DNA of 64,000 nt from Halalkalibacter krulwichiae (GTDB lineage Bacteria > Bacillota > Bacilli > Bacillales > Bacillaceae_D), in assembly GCF_002109385.1 (NCBI RefSeq), contig NZ_CP020814.1, forward strand, positions 932,001 through 996,000, in the 5' to 3' direction. Each line of letters opens with the position of its first letter. Within the stretch, counting starts at the first letter, position 1. Below the pieces are notes generated by a model, which was not told the origin of the DNA, did not search any database, and saw nothing but the letters and a program-made list of their open reading frames with translations. Positions 30,641 to 39,590 of the stretch are shown one piece after another. A program made the translations under genes and the position numbers.

Positions 30641-30967
30641 GAGATCTAGAAAAAAGGTCGCCTTTTACCTTTTTTCTAGATCTCGTAGCATTGAGCGGAA
30701 CCGCTGCCAGGTCTTAAGGGCTCTGAGTGGTTTTCTCAGAGACCGCGCAGCGAGAGAAGCCAATGCAACATCCTTGAATTGACTTAAAAGAAAAAAGGTC
30801 GCCTTTTACCTTTTTTCTAGATCTCGTAGCATTGAGCGGAACCGCTGCCAGGTCTTAAGGGCTCTGAGTGGTTTTCTCAGAGACCGCGCAGAGAGAGAAG
30901 CCAATGCAACATCCTTGAATTGACTTAAAAGAAAAAAGGTCGCCTTTTACCTTTTTTCTAGATCTCG
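30641..30967 (+). repeat. 141-bp tandem repeat, two full copies plus a partial third
   Basis: Units begin at 30650, 30791 and 30932, an exact period of 141 bp; the third copy stops after about 36 bp. The two full copies differ by one base (C at 30751, A at 30892). Each unit contains a hairpin (AAAAAAGGT with ACCTTTTTT, extended to an 18-bp perfect stem in the first copy at 30641-30684), the palindrome AGCGGAACCGCT, a 7-bp stem CTCTGAG/CTCAGAG, and GCATTG/CAATGC arms enclosing the last two, a three-way-junction shape. No coding potential. It fills the gap between yqfO and ispH. Confidence 0.95.
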
Positions 30968-30971
30968 CAAA

Positions 30972-31003
30972 AAGGCCCATGATTAATCATGGGCCTTAAT
31001 ATT
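30972..31003. terminator. Bidirectional terminator between yqfO and ispH
   Basis: AAGGCCCATGATT and AATCATGGGCCTT form a perfect 13-bp palindromic stem, with T-runs leaving on both strands. Confidence 0.9.
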
Positions 31004-31007
31004 TTTA

Positions 31008-31949
31008 TTATTTTTGTTTCACTTTAGGAAGTATCTTTTTGAGTGTTACTTTATGTTCGATTTCCCATGTTGATTCATCTTCTGAGTCATAATTTTCAAG
31101 AAAAGCGATAACTTCCTTTGTTATTGGAGTGGGGGTTGAAGCACCAGATGTTACACCAACAGTTTGTACACCTTTTAACCATTCCAATTTCAACTCAGAG
31201 AGATCACCAATTCGGTAAGCTGTTGTTCCTGCTATTTGTTCTGATACTTGAGCTAAACGATTTGAGTTATTGCTCTTAGGATCGCCTACGACAATGACTA
31301 GGTCGCATTCTTTTGCTTGTTCAGCAACAGCTTCTTGACGAACTTGAGTTGCAAGACAAATTTCATTATGCACTTCAGCGCTAGGGAATAATTCCATTGC
31401 CTTTTTCATGATTTCACTTACATCCCATTGACTCATAGTTGTCTGATTTGTGATAATAATTTTGTCATTTTCGATTGATAAACTTTCAACGTCAGAAATT
31501 GATTCCACAAGGTGAACAGCATCCGGTGCTACGCCGATTGCTCCTTCTGGCTCTGGGTGACCTTTTTTACCTACATAGATGATTTCGTATCCATTCGCAA
31601 CTTGTTCACGTATTAAGTCGTGTGTACGTGTTACATCTGGACATGTTGCATCAACTACGGTCAACCCTTTTTCCTTCGCAAGTTTCCTAACTTCAGGTGA
31701 AACACCGTGCGCTGTGAAAATGACAGTTCCTTTATCAACTTGCTTAAGAATTTCCACGCGGTTTGGACCATCTAATGAAACGATCCCTTCATCTTCAAAA
31801 GCATCTGTTACATGCTTGTTATGAACAATCATACCTAAAATATAAATCGGTCTTGGTAAATCCAAGTTAGCTGCAGCTTGTCTAGCTAATACCATTGCAT
31901 CAACAACACCATAGCAATATCCCCTTGGAGAAATTTTCTTAACGTTCAT
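31008..31949 (-). CDS. ispH: 4-hydroxy-3-methylbut-2-enyl diphosphate reductase IspH
   Basis: A 313-residue iron-sulfur enzyme, the last step of the MEP pathway to isopentenyl and dimethylallyl diphosphate. Three conserved cysteines bind the cluster: GYCYGVVDA (about residue 12), [11 protein letters not shown] (about 95) and [11 protein letters not shown] (about 193). The motif TSGASTP is also present. Start ATG follows AGGAGG. The pathway enzyme IspG is encoded at 48435 in this window. Confidence 0.97.
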   Translation of the reverse strand: MNVKKISPRGYCYGVVDAMVLARQAAANLDLPRPIYILGMIVHNKHVTDAFEDEGIVSLDGPNRVEILKQVDKGTVIFTAHGVSPEVRKLAKEKGLTVVDATCPDVTRTHDLIREQVANGYEIIYVGKKGHPEPEGAIGVAPDAVHLVESISDVESLSIENDKIIITNQTTMSQWDVSEIMKKAMELFPSAEVHNEICLATQVRQEAVAEQAKECDLVIVVGDPKSNNSNRLAQVSEQIAGTTAYRIGDLSELKLEWLKGVQTVGVTSGASTPTPITKEVIAFLENYDSEDESTWEIEHKVTLKKILPKVKQK

Positions 31950-31988
31950 GAAAGGCCTCCTACTAATAGAACTACATTAAGTGTTCTT

Positions 31989-32034
31989 TTAAAAAGAATA
32001 GCACCATTCGTTAATACGAATGGTGTATGTTCTT
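31989..32034 (-). terminator. Terminator of the CarD-like gene
   Basis: CACCATTCG and CGAATGGTG with flanking AGAA/TTCT complement form a stem. The minus strand continues into TTCTTTTT, so it ends the gene stopping at 32079. Confidence 0.8.
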
Positions 32035-32078
32035 AACCTATTATTTAGTATAAAGGAGTTTCTAATCACTGACAATCC

Positions 32079-32572
32079 TTACGCTTCTTTTAACTCGCTA
32101 AGTGCTTCATCAATGAATTCGTATGCTTGCTCCTCTGTCATATCATTGACGAGAACTAACTCACTCGCGATCATTTGTCGAGCTTTTTGTAAGTGATTAC
32201 GATCTTGGATGTGGAGGCCATTTGCCCGTTCTGTTTGTTTCTTTGAAAGAGAAGAAATCAGATGAGCTGCATCAATGATGCTCCCGCTCTTCAATAGATT
32301 TTCGGTCTCACGTGAGAAGTGACTTGTAGAAGGGGGATCTCAGGTCCATTTTGTAATGCATCTACAAGATTATCTAACTCTGATTGCTCTATCACCTTAC
32401 GTAAACCAGAATCGTTGATTTTAGTTTCTGGAAGCATAAGTTTCACATCAACTAGTGGAAAATTCAGAATAAAATAAGAGTGTGTTTCTCCTAACACATC
32501 TTTTTCTTCGATGTCTTGAATTGTTCCAGCACCGTGATAAGGATAGACTACGTGATCGCCAACTTTAAACAT
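32079..32572 (-). pseudogene. CarD-type transcriptional regulator, split by a frameshift
   Basis: The N-terminal CarD/TRCF RNA polymerase-interaction domain is clear (MFKVGDHVVYPYHGAG, LPETKINDSGLRKVI), ending at a stop near 32291. A second frame from 32294 continues with the helical domain (LKSGSIIDAAHLI, KARQMIASELVL). One extra A in the A4 run at 32299-32302 (minus strand) restores RPKNLLKSGSII and a protein of about 165 residues, like B. subtilis YdeB. ATG 32572 is 7 nt after GGAGG. CarD proteins bind RNA polymerase and stabilise open complexes. Probably intact in the organism. Confidence 0.82.
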
Positions 32573-32710
32573 GGGCATTCCTCCAATCGGGTAGTAATCA
32601 CAGTATAACATAAAAGAAAATAAAAGTAAATTTTACTATTTTGCTCATACTGTTGTCAATAAAAAATGTTGGAAAATGTGTTCGCGGTAGTTAGTTTACC
32701 CTACTTTTGT

Positions 32711-33355
32711 TTAAACATACAATTTTGGTAAAGGAATACCATCAACTTTTTTTGGTTTGAACATAGTACCAGACTTCTGCCGACTTATGTTTCTTTGAGA
32801 ATTTGTTACTGAATCTATAGGCTCGGATTCGGTTACTTCAGCAATCGGTATGTGAGTAGTTTCTACCTCATTATTATTCCATTCAGAGGTATGAATAGGT
32901 TCTGAGGTTGCATTTACTGATGTTTCTGGTTCATCAGTGTTAAATGAGGAGCTTTCGTCAGTTGAGTTGTTACTTCTCATGATCTTTAATATAGCTGGAG
33001 CATTTCGAATCAGTGGACCATATTGATGAATCATAGGAAGAACTTGCTGTGTTAAACCTAATACTTTCTGTGCATTCGTTAACATATTTGCAAGATTTAC
33101 TCCACCTGAAGCTGCTGAAGATAGTCCTCCCATCATAGGTCCAGAGGCTGCAGTTGGTGCCCCTCCTAGACCGCCTCCGAGTCCGCCAAGTAATCTAGAA
33201 AGAAAGCCACCTCCTCCTCTCATTGCTTGACCTCCTAAGCCTGTCATCGCAGATTGCATCGGAACTCCAGAAAACATTGTGCCTGCTTGTGACATGCCTT
33301 GTAGAGGAGCCTGCATTGGCATTGAGCTAAATGGTGGTCCAAAAAATGGCTGCAT
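32711..33355 (-). CDS. yqfQ: YqfQ/VrrA family protein
   Basis: A 214-residue low-complexity protein: Met/Pro/Gln/Gly-rich N-terminus (MQPFFGPPFSS), a Gly-rich stretch (LLGGLGGGLGGA), a conserved-looking hydrophobic middle (NMLTNAQKVLGLTQQVLPMI), then an acidic Ser/Thr-rich region and a basic tail ending PKKVDGIPLPKLYV. Location between ispH and cshB equals B. subtilis yqfQ, a spore-associated protein of this family. ATG 33355 follows AAAGGAG; a longer frame upstream lacks a ribosome site. Function unknown. Confidence 0.85.
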   Translation of the reverse strand: MQPFFGPPFSSMPMQAPLQGMSQAGTMFSGVPMQSAMTGLGGQAMRGGGGFLSRLLGGLGGGLGGAPTAASGPMMGGLSSAASGGVNLANMLTNAQKVLGLTQQVLPMIHQYGPLIRNAPAILKIMRSNNSTDESSSFNTDEPETSVNATSEPIHTSEWNNNEVETTHIPIAEVTESEPIDSVTNSQRNISRQKSGTMFKPKKVDGIPLPKLYV

Positions 33356-33578
33356 GTAAAAGTCTCCTTTCAAAAAATCAATCCTATTAAAAGTGTACTG
33401 GCTGTTTTTTTGGGGAAAAATAAAAATAAATACAGTTAAATGGTCTTTATATGTAGATATATGCATGAGAAGCTTTTACGGTGAAAGATATAAAAAGCAA
33501 CGAAAATAGCTTTAAACTGTCAAAGTATGATAAAATGAACTATTGCACAAGGAACTCGGAAGGAAGTTGATTATTAAG

Positions 33579-34931
33579 ATGATAGCAGAAAATTTCAAAA
33601 GATTTGAACTGCAGCCTTTTTTAATTGAGGCACTAAGTGAGCAAGGGTTTACACTGCCCACTGATATACAAGAAAGGCTAATCCCAGCAATTCGAAATGG
33701 GAGAGATGTTATTGGGCAATCACAAACAGGAACAGGGAAAACACTTTCATTCCTGTTGCCAATCTTAGATCGGATTGACACGAAAAAAAGTGAAGTACAG
33801 GCAGTGATCACTGCACCGACTCGAGAGCTAGCAGGGCAATTATTTGATGAGTTAAAGAAATTAATTGCTTTTTGTCCTGAGAATGACCAGATTCATGCTA
33901 AATTGTTAGTAGGTGGAACGGATCGGGCTCGTGCCATTGAAAGCTTGAAGGTTCAACCTCATATTGTAATTGGTACGGCAGGACGAATTGGTGATTTAAT
34001 GGATGATCAAGCTTTACAAGTTTATACAGCTTCAATGCTAGTTGTGGACGAAGCTGATCAAATGCTTGATATGGGTTTTATTGCTGATGTAGATAAGGTT
34101 GCTTCAAGGATGGCAGAGGATTTACAGATGATGGTTTTCTCGGCAACGATACCAGAAAAACTACAACCTTTCCTCAAGAAATATATGACTGATCCTCGCC
34201 ATGTCCAAGTGGAACCAAAACATGTTACAGCAACTAAGATTGAACATCGTATCGTTCCGCTGAAGCATCGTGAGAAGATTAAATTTGTAGTCGAAATTGC
34301 TCAATCGATTAATCCATATTTAGCAATCGTTTTTACAAACACGAAAGAACAGGCGGATGAAGTTGCTGATGCAATGACACAAGCAGGGTTAAATGTTGAA
34401 CGTCTTCATGGAGGTCTGCAACCAAGGCAGAGAAAACAAGTGATGAAACTTGTAAAAGAAGTAAAAGTTCAATATTTAGTTGCTACAGACCTTGCTGCTC
34501 GTGGGATTGATGTTAAAGGGGTAACTCATATCATTAATTACGGCTTACCGAAAGATTTGGACTTCTATATTCATCGTGTAGGACGTACAGCACGTGCTGG
34601 AATGGATGGAATTGCCTATACAATATATGAAAACCACGATCAAACTGCTGTTGAAAAACTTTTAAAACGTGGTGTGAAGTTTACTTATTACGATTTCAAG
34701 CAAGGAGATTGGATAAAGCTTGACCGTGCTCCATTAGGTGTACCAGGAAAGAAAAAAACAAGTAAACAAGCAGCAGATAAATCAGAACCTAATAAAAATA
34801 AGGAACAAAAACGAACTGGTGGTAAAGCAGTAGCGAAAGCTAAAAAAGTAAAACCAGGTTATAAGAAAAAAGCTCGATTTAAGCAAGCAAAAGAAGAACA
34901 AAGACAAAGACGAATAAAAAAGAAAAAATAA
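33579..34931 (+). CDS. cshB: DEAD-box RNA helicase CshB
   Basis: A 450-residue ATP-dependent RNA helicase, linked in B. subtilis to cold growth and ribosome or RNA turnover. Motifs in order: Q motif region LPTDIQERLIP, Walker A SQTGTGKT, PTRELAG, DEAD as VVDEADQML, SATIP, and HRVGRTARAG. The C-terminal 70 residues are very basic (KKVKPGYKKKARFK), typical of CshB. ATG 33579 fits homologue starts; TTG 33567, closer to a GGAAGGAAG site, is an alternative. Confidence 0.95.
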   Translation: MIAENFKRFELQPFLIEALSEQGFTLPTDIQERLIPAIRNGRDVIGQSQTGTGKTLSFLLPILDRIDTKKSEVQAVITAPTRELAGQLFDELKKLIAFCPENDQIHAKLLVGGTDRARAIESLKVQPHIVIGTAGRIGDLMDDQALQVYTASMLVVDEADQMLDMGFIADVDKVASRMAEDLQMMVFSATIPEKLQPFLKKYMTDPRHVQVEPKHVTATKIEHRIVPLKHREKIKFVVEIAQSINPYLAIVFTNTKEQADEVADAMTQAGLNVERLHGGLQPRQRKQVMKLVKEVKVQYLVATDLAARGIDVKGVTHIINYGLPKDLDFYIHRVGRTARAGMDGIAYTIYENHDQTAVEKLLKRGVKFTYYDFKQGDWIKLDRAPLGVPGKKKTSKQAADKSEPNKNKEQKRTGGKAVAKAKKVKPGYKKKARFKQAKEEQRQRRIKKKK

Positions 34932-34961
34932 TAGTTAGAATGAAAAAGGGAGAGAGGGAAA

Positions 34962-35855
34962 ATGACCGTTAAATTGGGTTCCCATGTATCCATGAATGGG
35001 AAAAAAATGCTTCTAGGGGCGAGTGAAGAAGCTAATTCTTATGGAGCAAATACGTTTATGATCTATACAGGGGCTCCTCAAAACACAAGGAGAAAAGCTA
35101 TTGAAGAATTAAATATTGAAGCAGGTTTTGCTCATATGAAGGAGAATGGACTTGCCGATATTGTTGTACATGCTCCGTATATTATAAACATTGCAAACAC
35201 AACCAAGCCTGAAACATTTGAACTGGGAGTTCGTTTTTTAAGATCAGAAATTGAGCGTACAGAAGCATTAGGATCAAAGCAAATTGTTTTACATCCAGGT
35301 GCCCATGTTGGTGCTGGTACTGAAGCTGGCATTAAAAAGATCATTGAAGGATTAAATGAAGTATTTGAAGAAAAACGTGATGTCCAAATTGCGCTTGAGA
35401 CGATGGCAGGAAAAGGATCTGAATGCGGAAGAACCTTTGAAGAGTTAGCTGCAATAATTGACGGTGTTACTCATAATGAACGTTTATCTGTTTGTTTTGA
35501 TACTTGTCATACTCATGATGCTGGTTATGACATTGTTTCAGACTTTGACGGTGTATTAGATTCGTTTGATCGTATGATCGGAATTGATCGCTTGAAAGTC
35601 CTTCATATTAATGATAGTAAAAATGAACGTGGAGCTGCAAAAGATCGTCATGAAAACATCGGGTTTGGACATATAGGGTTTAAAGCCCTTCATTATATTG
35701 TTCATCATCCCCAGTTAAGAGAAGTTCCTAAAATTTTAGAAACGCCATTTATAGGTGAAGAAAAAAAGAATAAAAAAGCCCCTTATAAGCATGAAATTGA
35801 GATGCTTTTAGGTGGGGATTTTGATGAAGATATTCGAACTAAAATGCTTATATGA
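34962..35855 (+). CDS. nfo: Endonuclease IV (AP endonuclease) Nfo
   Basis: A 297-residue zinc enzyme that cuts DNA at abasic sites in base excision repair. Family signatures are complete: [14 protein letters not shown] (about residues 144-157), [13 protein letters not shown] (about 179-191) and [20 protein letters not shown] (about 217-236). Length normal. It lies 30 nt after cshB behind a GGGAGAGAGGG site, the same order as B. subtilis yqfR-yqfS. Confidence 0.97.
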   Translation: MTVKLGSHVSMNGKKMLLGASEEANSYGANTFMIYTGAPQNTRRKAIEELNIEAGFAHMKENGLADIVVHAPYIINIANTTKPETFELGVRFLRSEIERTEALGSKQIVLHPGAHVGAGTEAGIKKIIEGLNEVFEEKRDVQIALETMAGKGSECGRTFEELAAIIDGVTHNERLSVCFDTCHTHDAGYDIVSDFDGVLDSFDRMIGIDRLKVLHINDSKNERGAAKDRHENIGFGHIGFKALHYIVHHPQLREVPKILETPFIGEEKKNKKAPYKHEIEMLLGGDFDEDIRTKMLI

Positions 35856-35897
35856 AAATAAAGTGAAATCGAAGAAGAGGCTTTTTTGAAAGTCCTC

Positions 35898-35941
35898 GGG
35901 GGCGTCTCAAAAAACTAGGCCTTTTGAGACGCCCCCTTTTC
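35898..35941. terminator. Terminator between nfo and the convergent yqfT
   Basis: GGGGGCGTCTCAAAA pairs perfectly with TTTTGAGACGCCCCC, followed by TTTTCTTT. Another member of the window's related terminator stems. Confidence 0.92.
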
Positions 35942-35982
35942 TTTAAGTATGAGAGCCTATCTTCTATTGATAAAGTGGAATG

Positions 35983-36246
35983 CTATAGGTATTGGCTAAA
36001 TTGACTTAATAATTGTTGAATAACAGATGAAACATGAGGATCTACCTCTGTTTGAAGACGTTGTATGATTCTATGAACCTGCGCTTGATTAGCCACATCA
36101 ATTTGCTCTGAACGAATAATTGTTATTACTTTTTCTGCCTGTTGATAAGTTAGTGGGATATTGTACTGAGAAGCTAAATCTAAAAGTTCTTTTGTAGTAA
36201 GTGAATTAACCTTGTTGTTTACGAGTTGCTGCATTATTACATTCAT
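35983..36246 (-). CDS. yqfT: DUF2624 family protein YqfT
   Basis: An 87-residue, all-helical protein (NNKVNSLTTKELLDLASQYN, VIQQLLSQFSQYL) of the small DUF2624 family. Its position after nfo equals B. subtilis yqfT. No membrane segment or catalytic motif is visible. AGGGGTG site before ATG. Function unknown. Confidence 0.85.
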   Translation of the reverse strand: MNVIMQQLVNNKVNSLTTKELLDLASQYNIPLTYQQAEKVITIIRSEQIDVANQAQVHRIIQRLQTEVDPHVSSVIQQLLSQFSQYL

Positions 36247-36413
36247 GAAAGCACCCCTTTTCGTCAGTTAACATAATCACAGTTTATGAGAATAAAAAGA
36301 AAATGTGCAGAAAAAAGAGGAACTACTGTAATATGTAGCGAATATTGAAGGTGCAGAATTATTAAATAATGGGAATTTATTCAAAATGGCAGAAATAGAG
36401 GGGGTGGGGCCTT

Positions 36414-37550
36414 ATGAATAATAGGCACCTAAATCCAAAAGAAACCCCAAAAGGGAGTAAACAATTGTCTGTAGGTCCGAAAATACATCCAAAAGCAACT
36501 GCTATCTTTTCGACTTTAACAGCAGAGAAAATGTTAGAGAGACATCTACTGATGGATCAGCTTGGAATCCCTTTTTTAGAGGTAGATCAACATTTACATA
36601 TATTAAAATGGAATCAGCCATTTTTAGAAATGACTAAGAGTGACGAAGCAGATTTACAGCTGTTTTCTTTAAAAGAACTCAGTCTAATTAATTCTTTTTT
36701 CTTAACTAGTTTATCAATTGCTGAATCTGCATTAGAAAGTAATTGTAGTGAAGAAAGAGATTTTGAAGTAGATGAATTTTTATATAAAATTAAGGCAATT
36801 CCATTTAGTGATGAAAAGGTTGTTTATCTAGTCTTTGAAGATCGTTCTTTACAGAAACAGTTTGAAAACATGCTAACCTTCCATCATCAAATGGAAGCTG
36901 TCTCTCATATTGCGGCGGGGGTAGCTCATGAACTACGTAATCCTTTATCAGTAATTAAAGGGTTTTTACAATTGGCTAAGCTGACAAATGATCATAATAA
37001 ATATTATGATACTGTAATGACTGAATTAAATCGGATGAACGGTATTCTTGAAGATTTTCTGTCCGTTTCTCGAAGAAAAATGGAACGACGTTGGCAATCC
37101 CCTGTTCAAATCATGAACTCCCTAGCTGAGATTATTAAAGCGGAATGTTTGCTACACGATGTACAATTTCATTTGCAAGTATGTGAAACAGAGCAACTTG
37201 TTTATGTGAATGAATCAATGGTCAAACAAGTGATGTTAAACATCCTTAGAAATTCTGTTGAAGCTTTTGGAAAATCAAATTCGAATCGGTCGTTAACGAT
37301 TGAAACGATGATTGAAAATAATTATTATGTGATTGAAGTAAAAGATAATGGAAAAGGAATGCCTGAATCTGTTTTAAACCAATTAGGAAAACCCTTTTTT
37401 ACGACAAAGTCCAAAGGTACCGGAATAGGTGTCCCACTTTGTAAGAAGATTATTGAAGACCATGGAGGTATTTTTCAAATTCAAAGTACGTATAATGTTG
37501 GTACGAGTGTGAAGATCTCGTTGCCATTAGAGGGAGAAAAACGAGAATGA
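36414..37550 (+). CDS. Cytoplasmic orphan sensor histidine kinase
   Basis: A 378-residue kinase with no membrane segment. The N-terminal 150 residues include a PAS-like region (ATAIFSTLTAEKMLERHLL, LEVDQHLHILKWNQPFL), followed by HisKA (HIAAGVAHELRNPLSVIKGF, phosphoacceptor His near 168), N-box (LNILRNSVEAF) and G-boxes (DNGKGMPES, KGTGIGVPLCK). The catalytic text resembles sporulation kinases such as KinA/KinE and the KinB-like protein at 946. No response regulator gene is near. It is an insertion relative to B. subtilis gene order. Input signal unknown. A terminator follows. Confidence 0.88.
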   Translation: MNNRHLNPKETPKGSKQLSVGPKIHPKATAIFSTLTAEKMLERHLLMDQLGIPFLEVDQHLHILKWNQPFLEMTKSDEADLQLFSLKELSLINSFFLTSLSIAESALESNCSEERDFEVDEFLYKIKAIPFSDEKVVYLVFEDRSLQKQFENMLTFHHQMEAVSHIAAGVAHELRNPLSVIKGFLQLAKLTNDHNKYYDTVMTELNRMNGILEDFLSVSRRKMERRWQSPVQIMNSLAEIIKAECLLHDVQFHLQVCETEQLVYVNESMVKQVMLNILRNSVEAFGKSNSNRSLTIETMIENNYYVIEVKDNGKGMPESVLNQLGKPFFTTKSKGTGIGVPLCKKIIEDHGGIFQIQSTYNVGTSVKISLPLEGEKRE

Positions 37551-37586
37551 CTCAATGTTCACACATTATGAGTTATTCTCGTTTTA
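37540..37586 (+). terminator. Terminator of the cytoplasmic kinase gene
   Basis: AACGAGAATGACTCA pairs with TGAGTTATTCTCGTT (one mismatch), followed by TT and a T-rich tail; the left arm overlaps the stop codon. Confidence 0.82.
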
Positions 37587-37610
37587 TTCGTTTCGCTAAA
37601 TAAACTATTA

Positions 37611-37639
37611 TTTACAAGATTTCATATTCAGATTATAAT
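37611..37639 (+). promoter_or_regulatory. Sigma-A promoter of the manganese-type ABC genes
   Basis: TTTACA and TATAAT separated by 17 bp. The predicted start near 37646 gives a leader of about 210 nt, at whose beginning an MntR-like operator sits. Confidence 0.78.
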
Positions 37640-37653
37640 GATTTTAAGCTAAA

Positions 37654-37671
37654 AGTTTCCCTAAGTAAACT
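37654..37671 (+). promoter_or_regulatory. Candidate MntR operator
   Basis: AGTTTCCCTAAGTAAACT is close to the MntR box AGTTTCCTTAAGGCAAAT and is itself a near-palindrome. It lies just downstream of the predicted transcription start, a position fitting repression by Mn-loaded MntR. Confidence 0.65.
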
Positions 37672-37857
37672 TTTGTTCCCTGTCCTAATTTTGCACATAT
37701 TTTAGGTGTAATCCGTAATATGTTGTGATGATGGTAAAAATAGAAGAAGAAATTAGTAAATAGAGTGAAAGCTGTATAAAGATAACAGCTCCTCTGTTCT
37801 TAAAAAGTTGCCTTATGGCAAAAGAAGTTGTTTTTATGGAGATGGGAGGAAGACTAC

Positions 37858-38609
37858 ATGACGGATGTTTTAAAAGTTGAATCACTCTCTGTGTTCTATG
37901 AGAAGAATCAAGCAGTTAATAATATTAGCTTTCGAGCTGAAGAAGGAAATTTAATAGGGATTATTGGACCGAATGGGGCAGGTAAATCAACGTTAATAAA
38001 AGCGATTCTAGGATTAGAGAAGGCAACCGGGAATGTTTCTGTATTTGGTGAGAATGTAAACGATATGAGAAAAAAGATATCATATGTTCCTCAACGAAAT
38101 CAAATTGATTGGGATTTTCCCGTACTTGTTGAGGATGTTGTAAAGATGGGAAGGTTTACACATATTCCTTGGTATAAAAAGTCCGGAAAAAAAGATGTAG
38201 AGATCGTTATTGAGTCTTTGGATAAAGTAGGTATGCTTGATTACAGAAAACGCCAGATTGGAGAATTATCTGGGGGCAACAACAGCGTGTGTTTATTGCT
38301 CGTGCACTCGCTCAGCATGCAGATTTGTTCTTTTTAGACGAACCTTTTGTTGGGATTGACGTTACCTCAGAAGAAATTATCATCAATTTGTTACGTCAGC
38401 TTAGAAATGAAGGAAAAACTGTTTTTGTGGTTCATCACGATTTAAGTAAGGTCGAACAATATTTTGATCAATTGCTTCTAATAAACAAAGAATTAATTGA
38501 GTTTGGGGCGGTCAAAAAGGTTTATCAGCCTGAAATTCTATCAAAAACGTACAAAGGCAGTATTCAGTTATTTGGAGCAAATGAAAATATGATGGTGGTG
38601 AGTGATTAA
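37858..38609 (+). pseudogene. mntB: Manganese-type ABC transporter ATP-binding protein, frameshifted
   Basis: ATPase of the metal (Mn/Zn/Fe, cluster 9) ABC class. Walker A GPNGAGKS, the class-typical QRNQIDWDFPV, and in a second frame FFLDEPFVGIDVTSEE with VVHHDLSKVEQYF. The signature reads LSGG and then leaves frame at G5 (38272-38276); one more G would give LSGGQQQRVFIARALAQ and a full 250-residue protein. ATG 37858 follows GGGAGGA. An MntR-like operator upstream supports manganese. No solute-binding lipoprotein gene is adjacent. Probably intact in the organism. Confidence 0.85.
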
Positions 38610-39474
38610 TGGGTAACATTATGATGTTCATTGACCAAGTTACACGCTATGCTTATTTGCAGCAAGCTCTAGTTGCAGCAATCTTGGTAGGTGTTATTTG
38701 TGGAGTCATTGGCTGCTTTATAATTTTGCGTGGAATGGCGTTAATGGGAGATGCGATTTCTCATGCTGTTCTACCTGGTGTAGTTATAGCTTATATGTTA
38801 GGGGCAAATTTCTTCATAGGGGCGACAATCACAGGCGTGCTAACAGCATTGGCCATTGGTTATGTGTCACAAAATAGTCGGATTAAAGATGATTCCGCAA
38901 TCGGAATTATGTTTACAGCTGCTTTTGCGTTAGGGATCGTACTTATCACTGGTCTTCGTGGTACTGGGGTAGACCTTTGGCATATCTTATTCGGTAATGT
39001 ATTAGCTGTTTCAAGAAGTGACTTATATGTTACGTTAGGGATCGGTGCCTTTGTACTCGCAATGATTGTTTTATTTTACCGACCGTTGCTGCTAAGCACT
39101 TTTGATCCGGTTATGGCGAAGGCGACAGGAATTCCAGTACGATTGGTTCACTACTTACTAATGCTTTTACTATCATTGGTAACCGTTGCTTCTTTAAAGA
39201 CTGTAGGAATTGTCTTAGTAGTAGCGATGTTAATTACACCAGGGGCTACAGCCTACTTACTAACCGATCGTTTGCCTGTAATGCTTTCTTTATCAGCTGT
39301 TTTTGGAGTGTTATCAGCTGTAATAGGAATGTATTATTCTGTAGTTTATGATGTGGCTTCTGGGCCTCAATTGTACTTGTTGCTTCCATTTTCTTTGGTT
39401 TGGCCTTCTTCTTCTCTCCGAAGCAAGGAGTTATTACAAAAAAGCTGCGTTCGCGTCAAGTACAAAAAGCATAG
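38609..39474 (+). pseudogene. mntC: Manganese-type ABC transporter permease, frameshifted near its end
   Basis: Permease of the ZnuB/MntC family with about eight membrane segments; RGMALMGDAISHAVLPG (about residue 43) and GIVLVVAMLITPGATA are family motifs. The start overlaps the mntB stop by one base. At GGG 39362-39364 the frame breaks: one more G restores SGASIVLVASIFFGLAFFF and a natural stop at 39474, giving about 288 residues. As printed the frame runs on to 39550 through the terminator, which is unlikely. Substrate assignment follows from the upstream MntR-like site. Confidence 0.85.
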
Positions 39475-39502
39475 CTACTCTTTTAATTCTATTCAAAGTG
39501 GA

Positions 39503-39546
39503 AGAGCAGGAAACCATATAATAAATGGTTCCTGCTCTTTTACTTT
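39503..39546 (+). terminator. Terminator of the manganese-type ABC genes
   Basis: AGAGCAGGAAACCAT pairs with ATGGTTCCTGCTCT followed by TTTTACTTTC. It lies after the restored mntC stop at 39474, supporting the corrected reading. Confidence 0.88.
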
Positions 39547-39590
39547 CTAGGTGCTTACGCATTCTGGACTATTGGAGTACTGAATTTAGA

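Noticed and set aside
30641..30967. CRISPR-like array
   Set aside because: The repeat unit is 141 bp with no variable spacers and no cas genes nearby, so it is a tandem repeat.
39475..39550. C-terminal extension of the mntC permease
   Set aside because: The extra residues come from reading the wrong frame through the terminator; the corrected frame stops at 39474.
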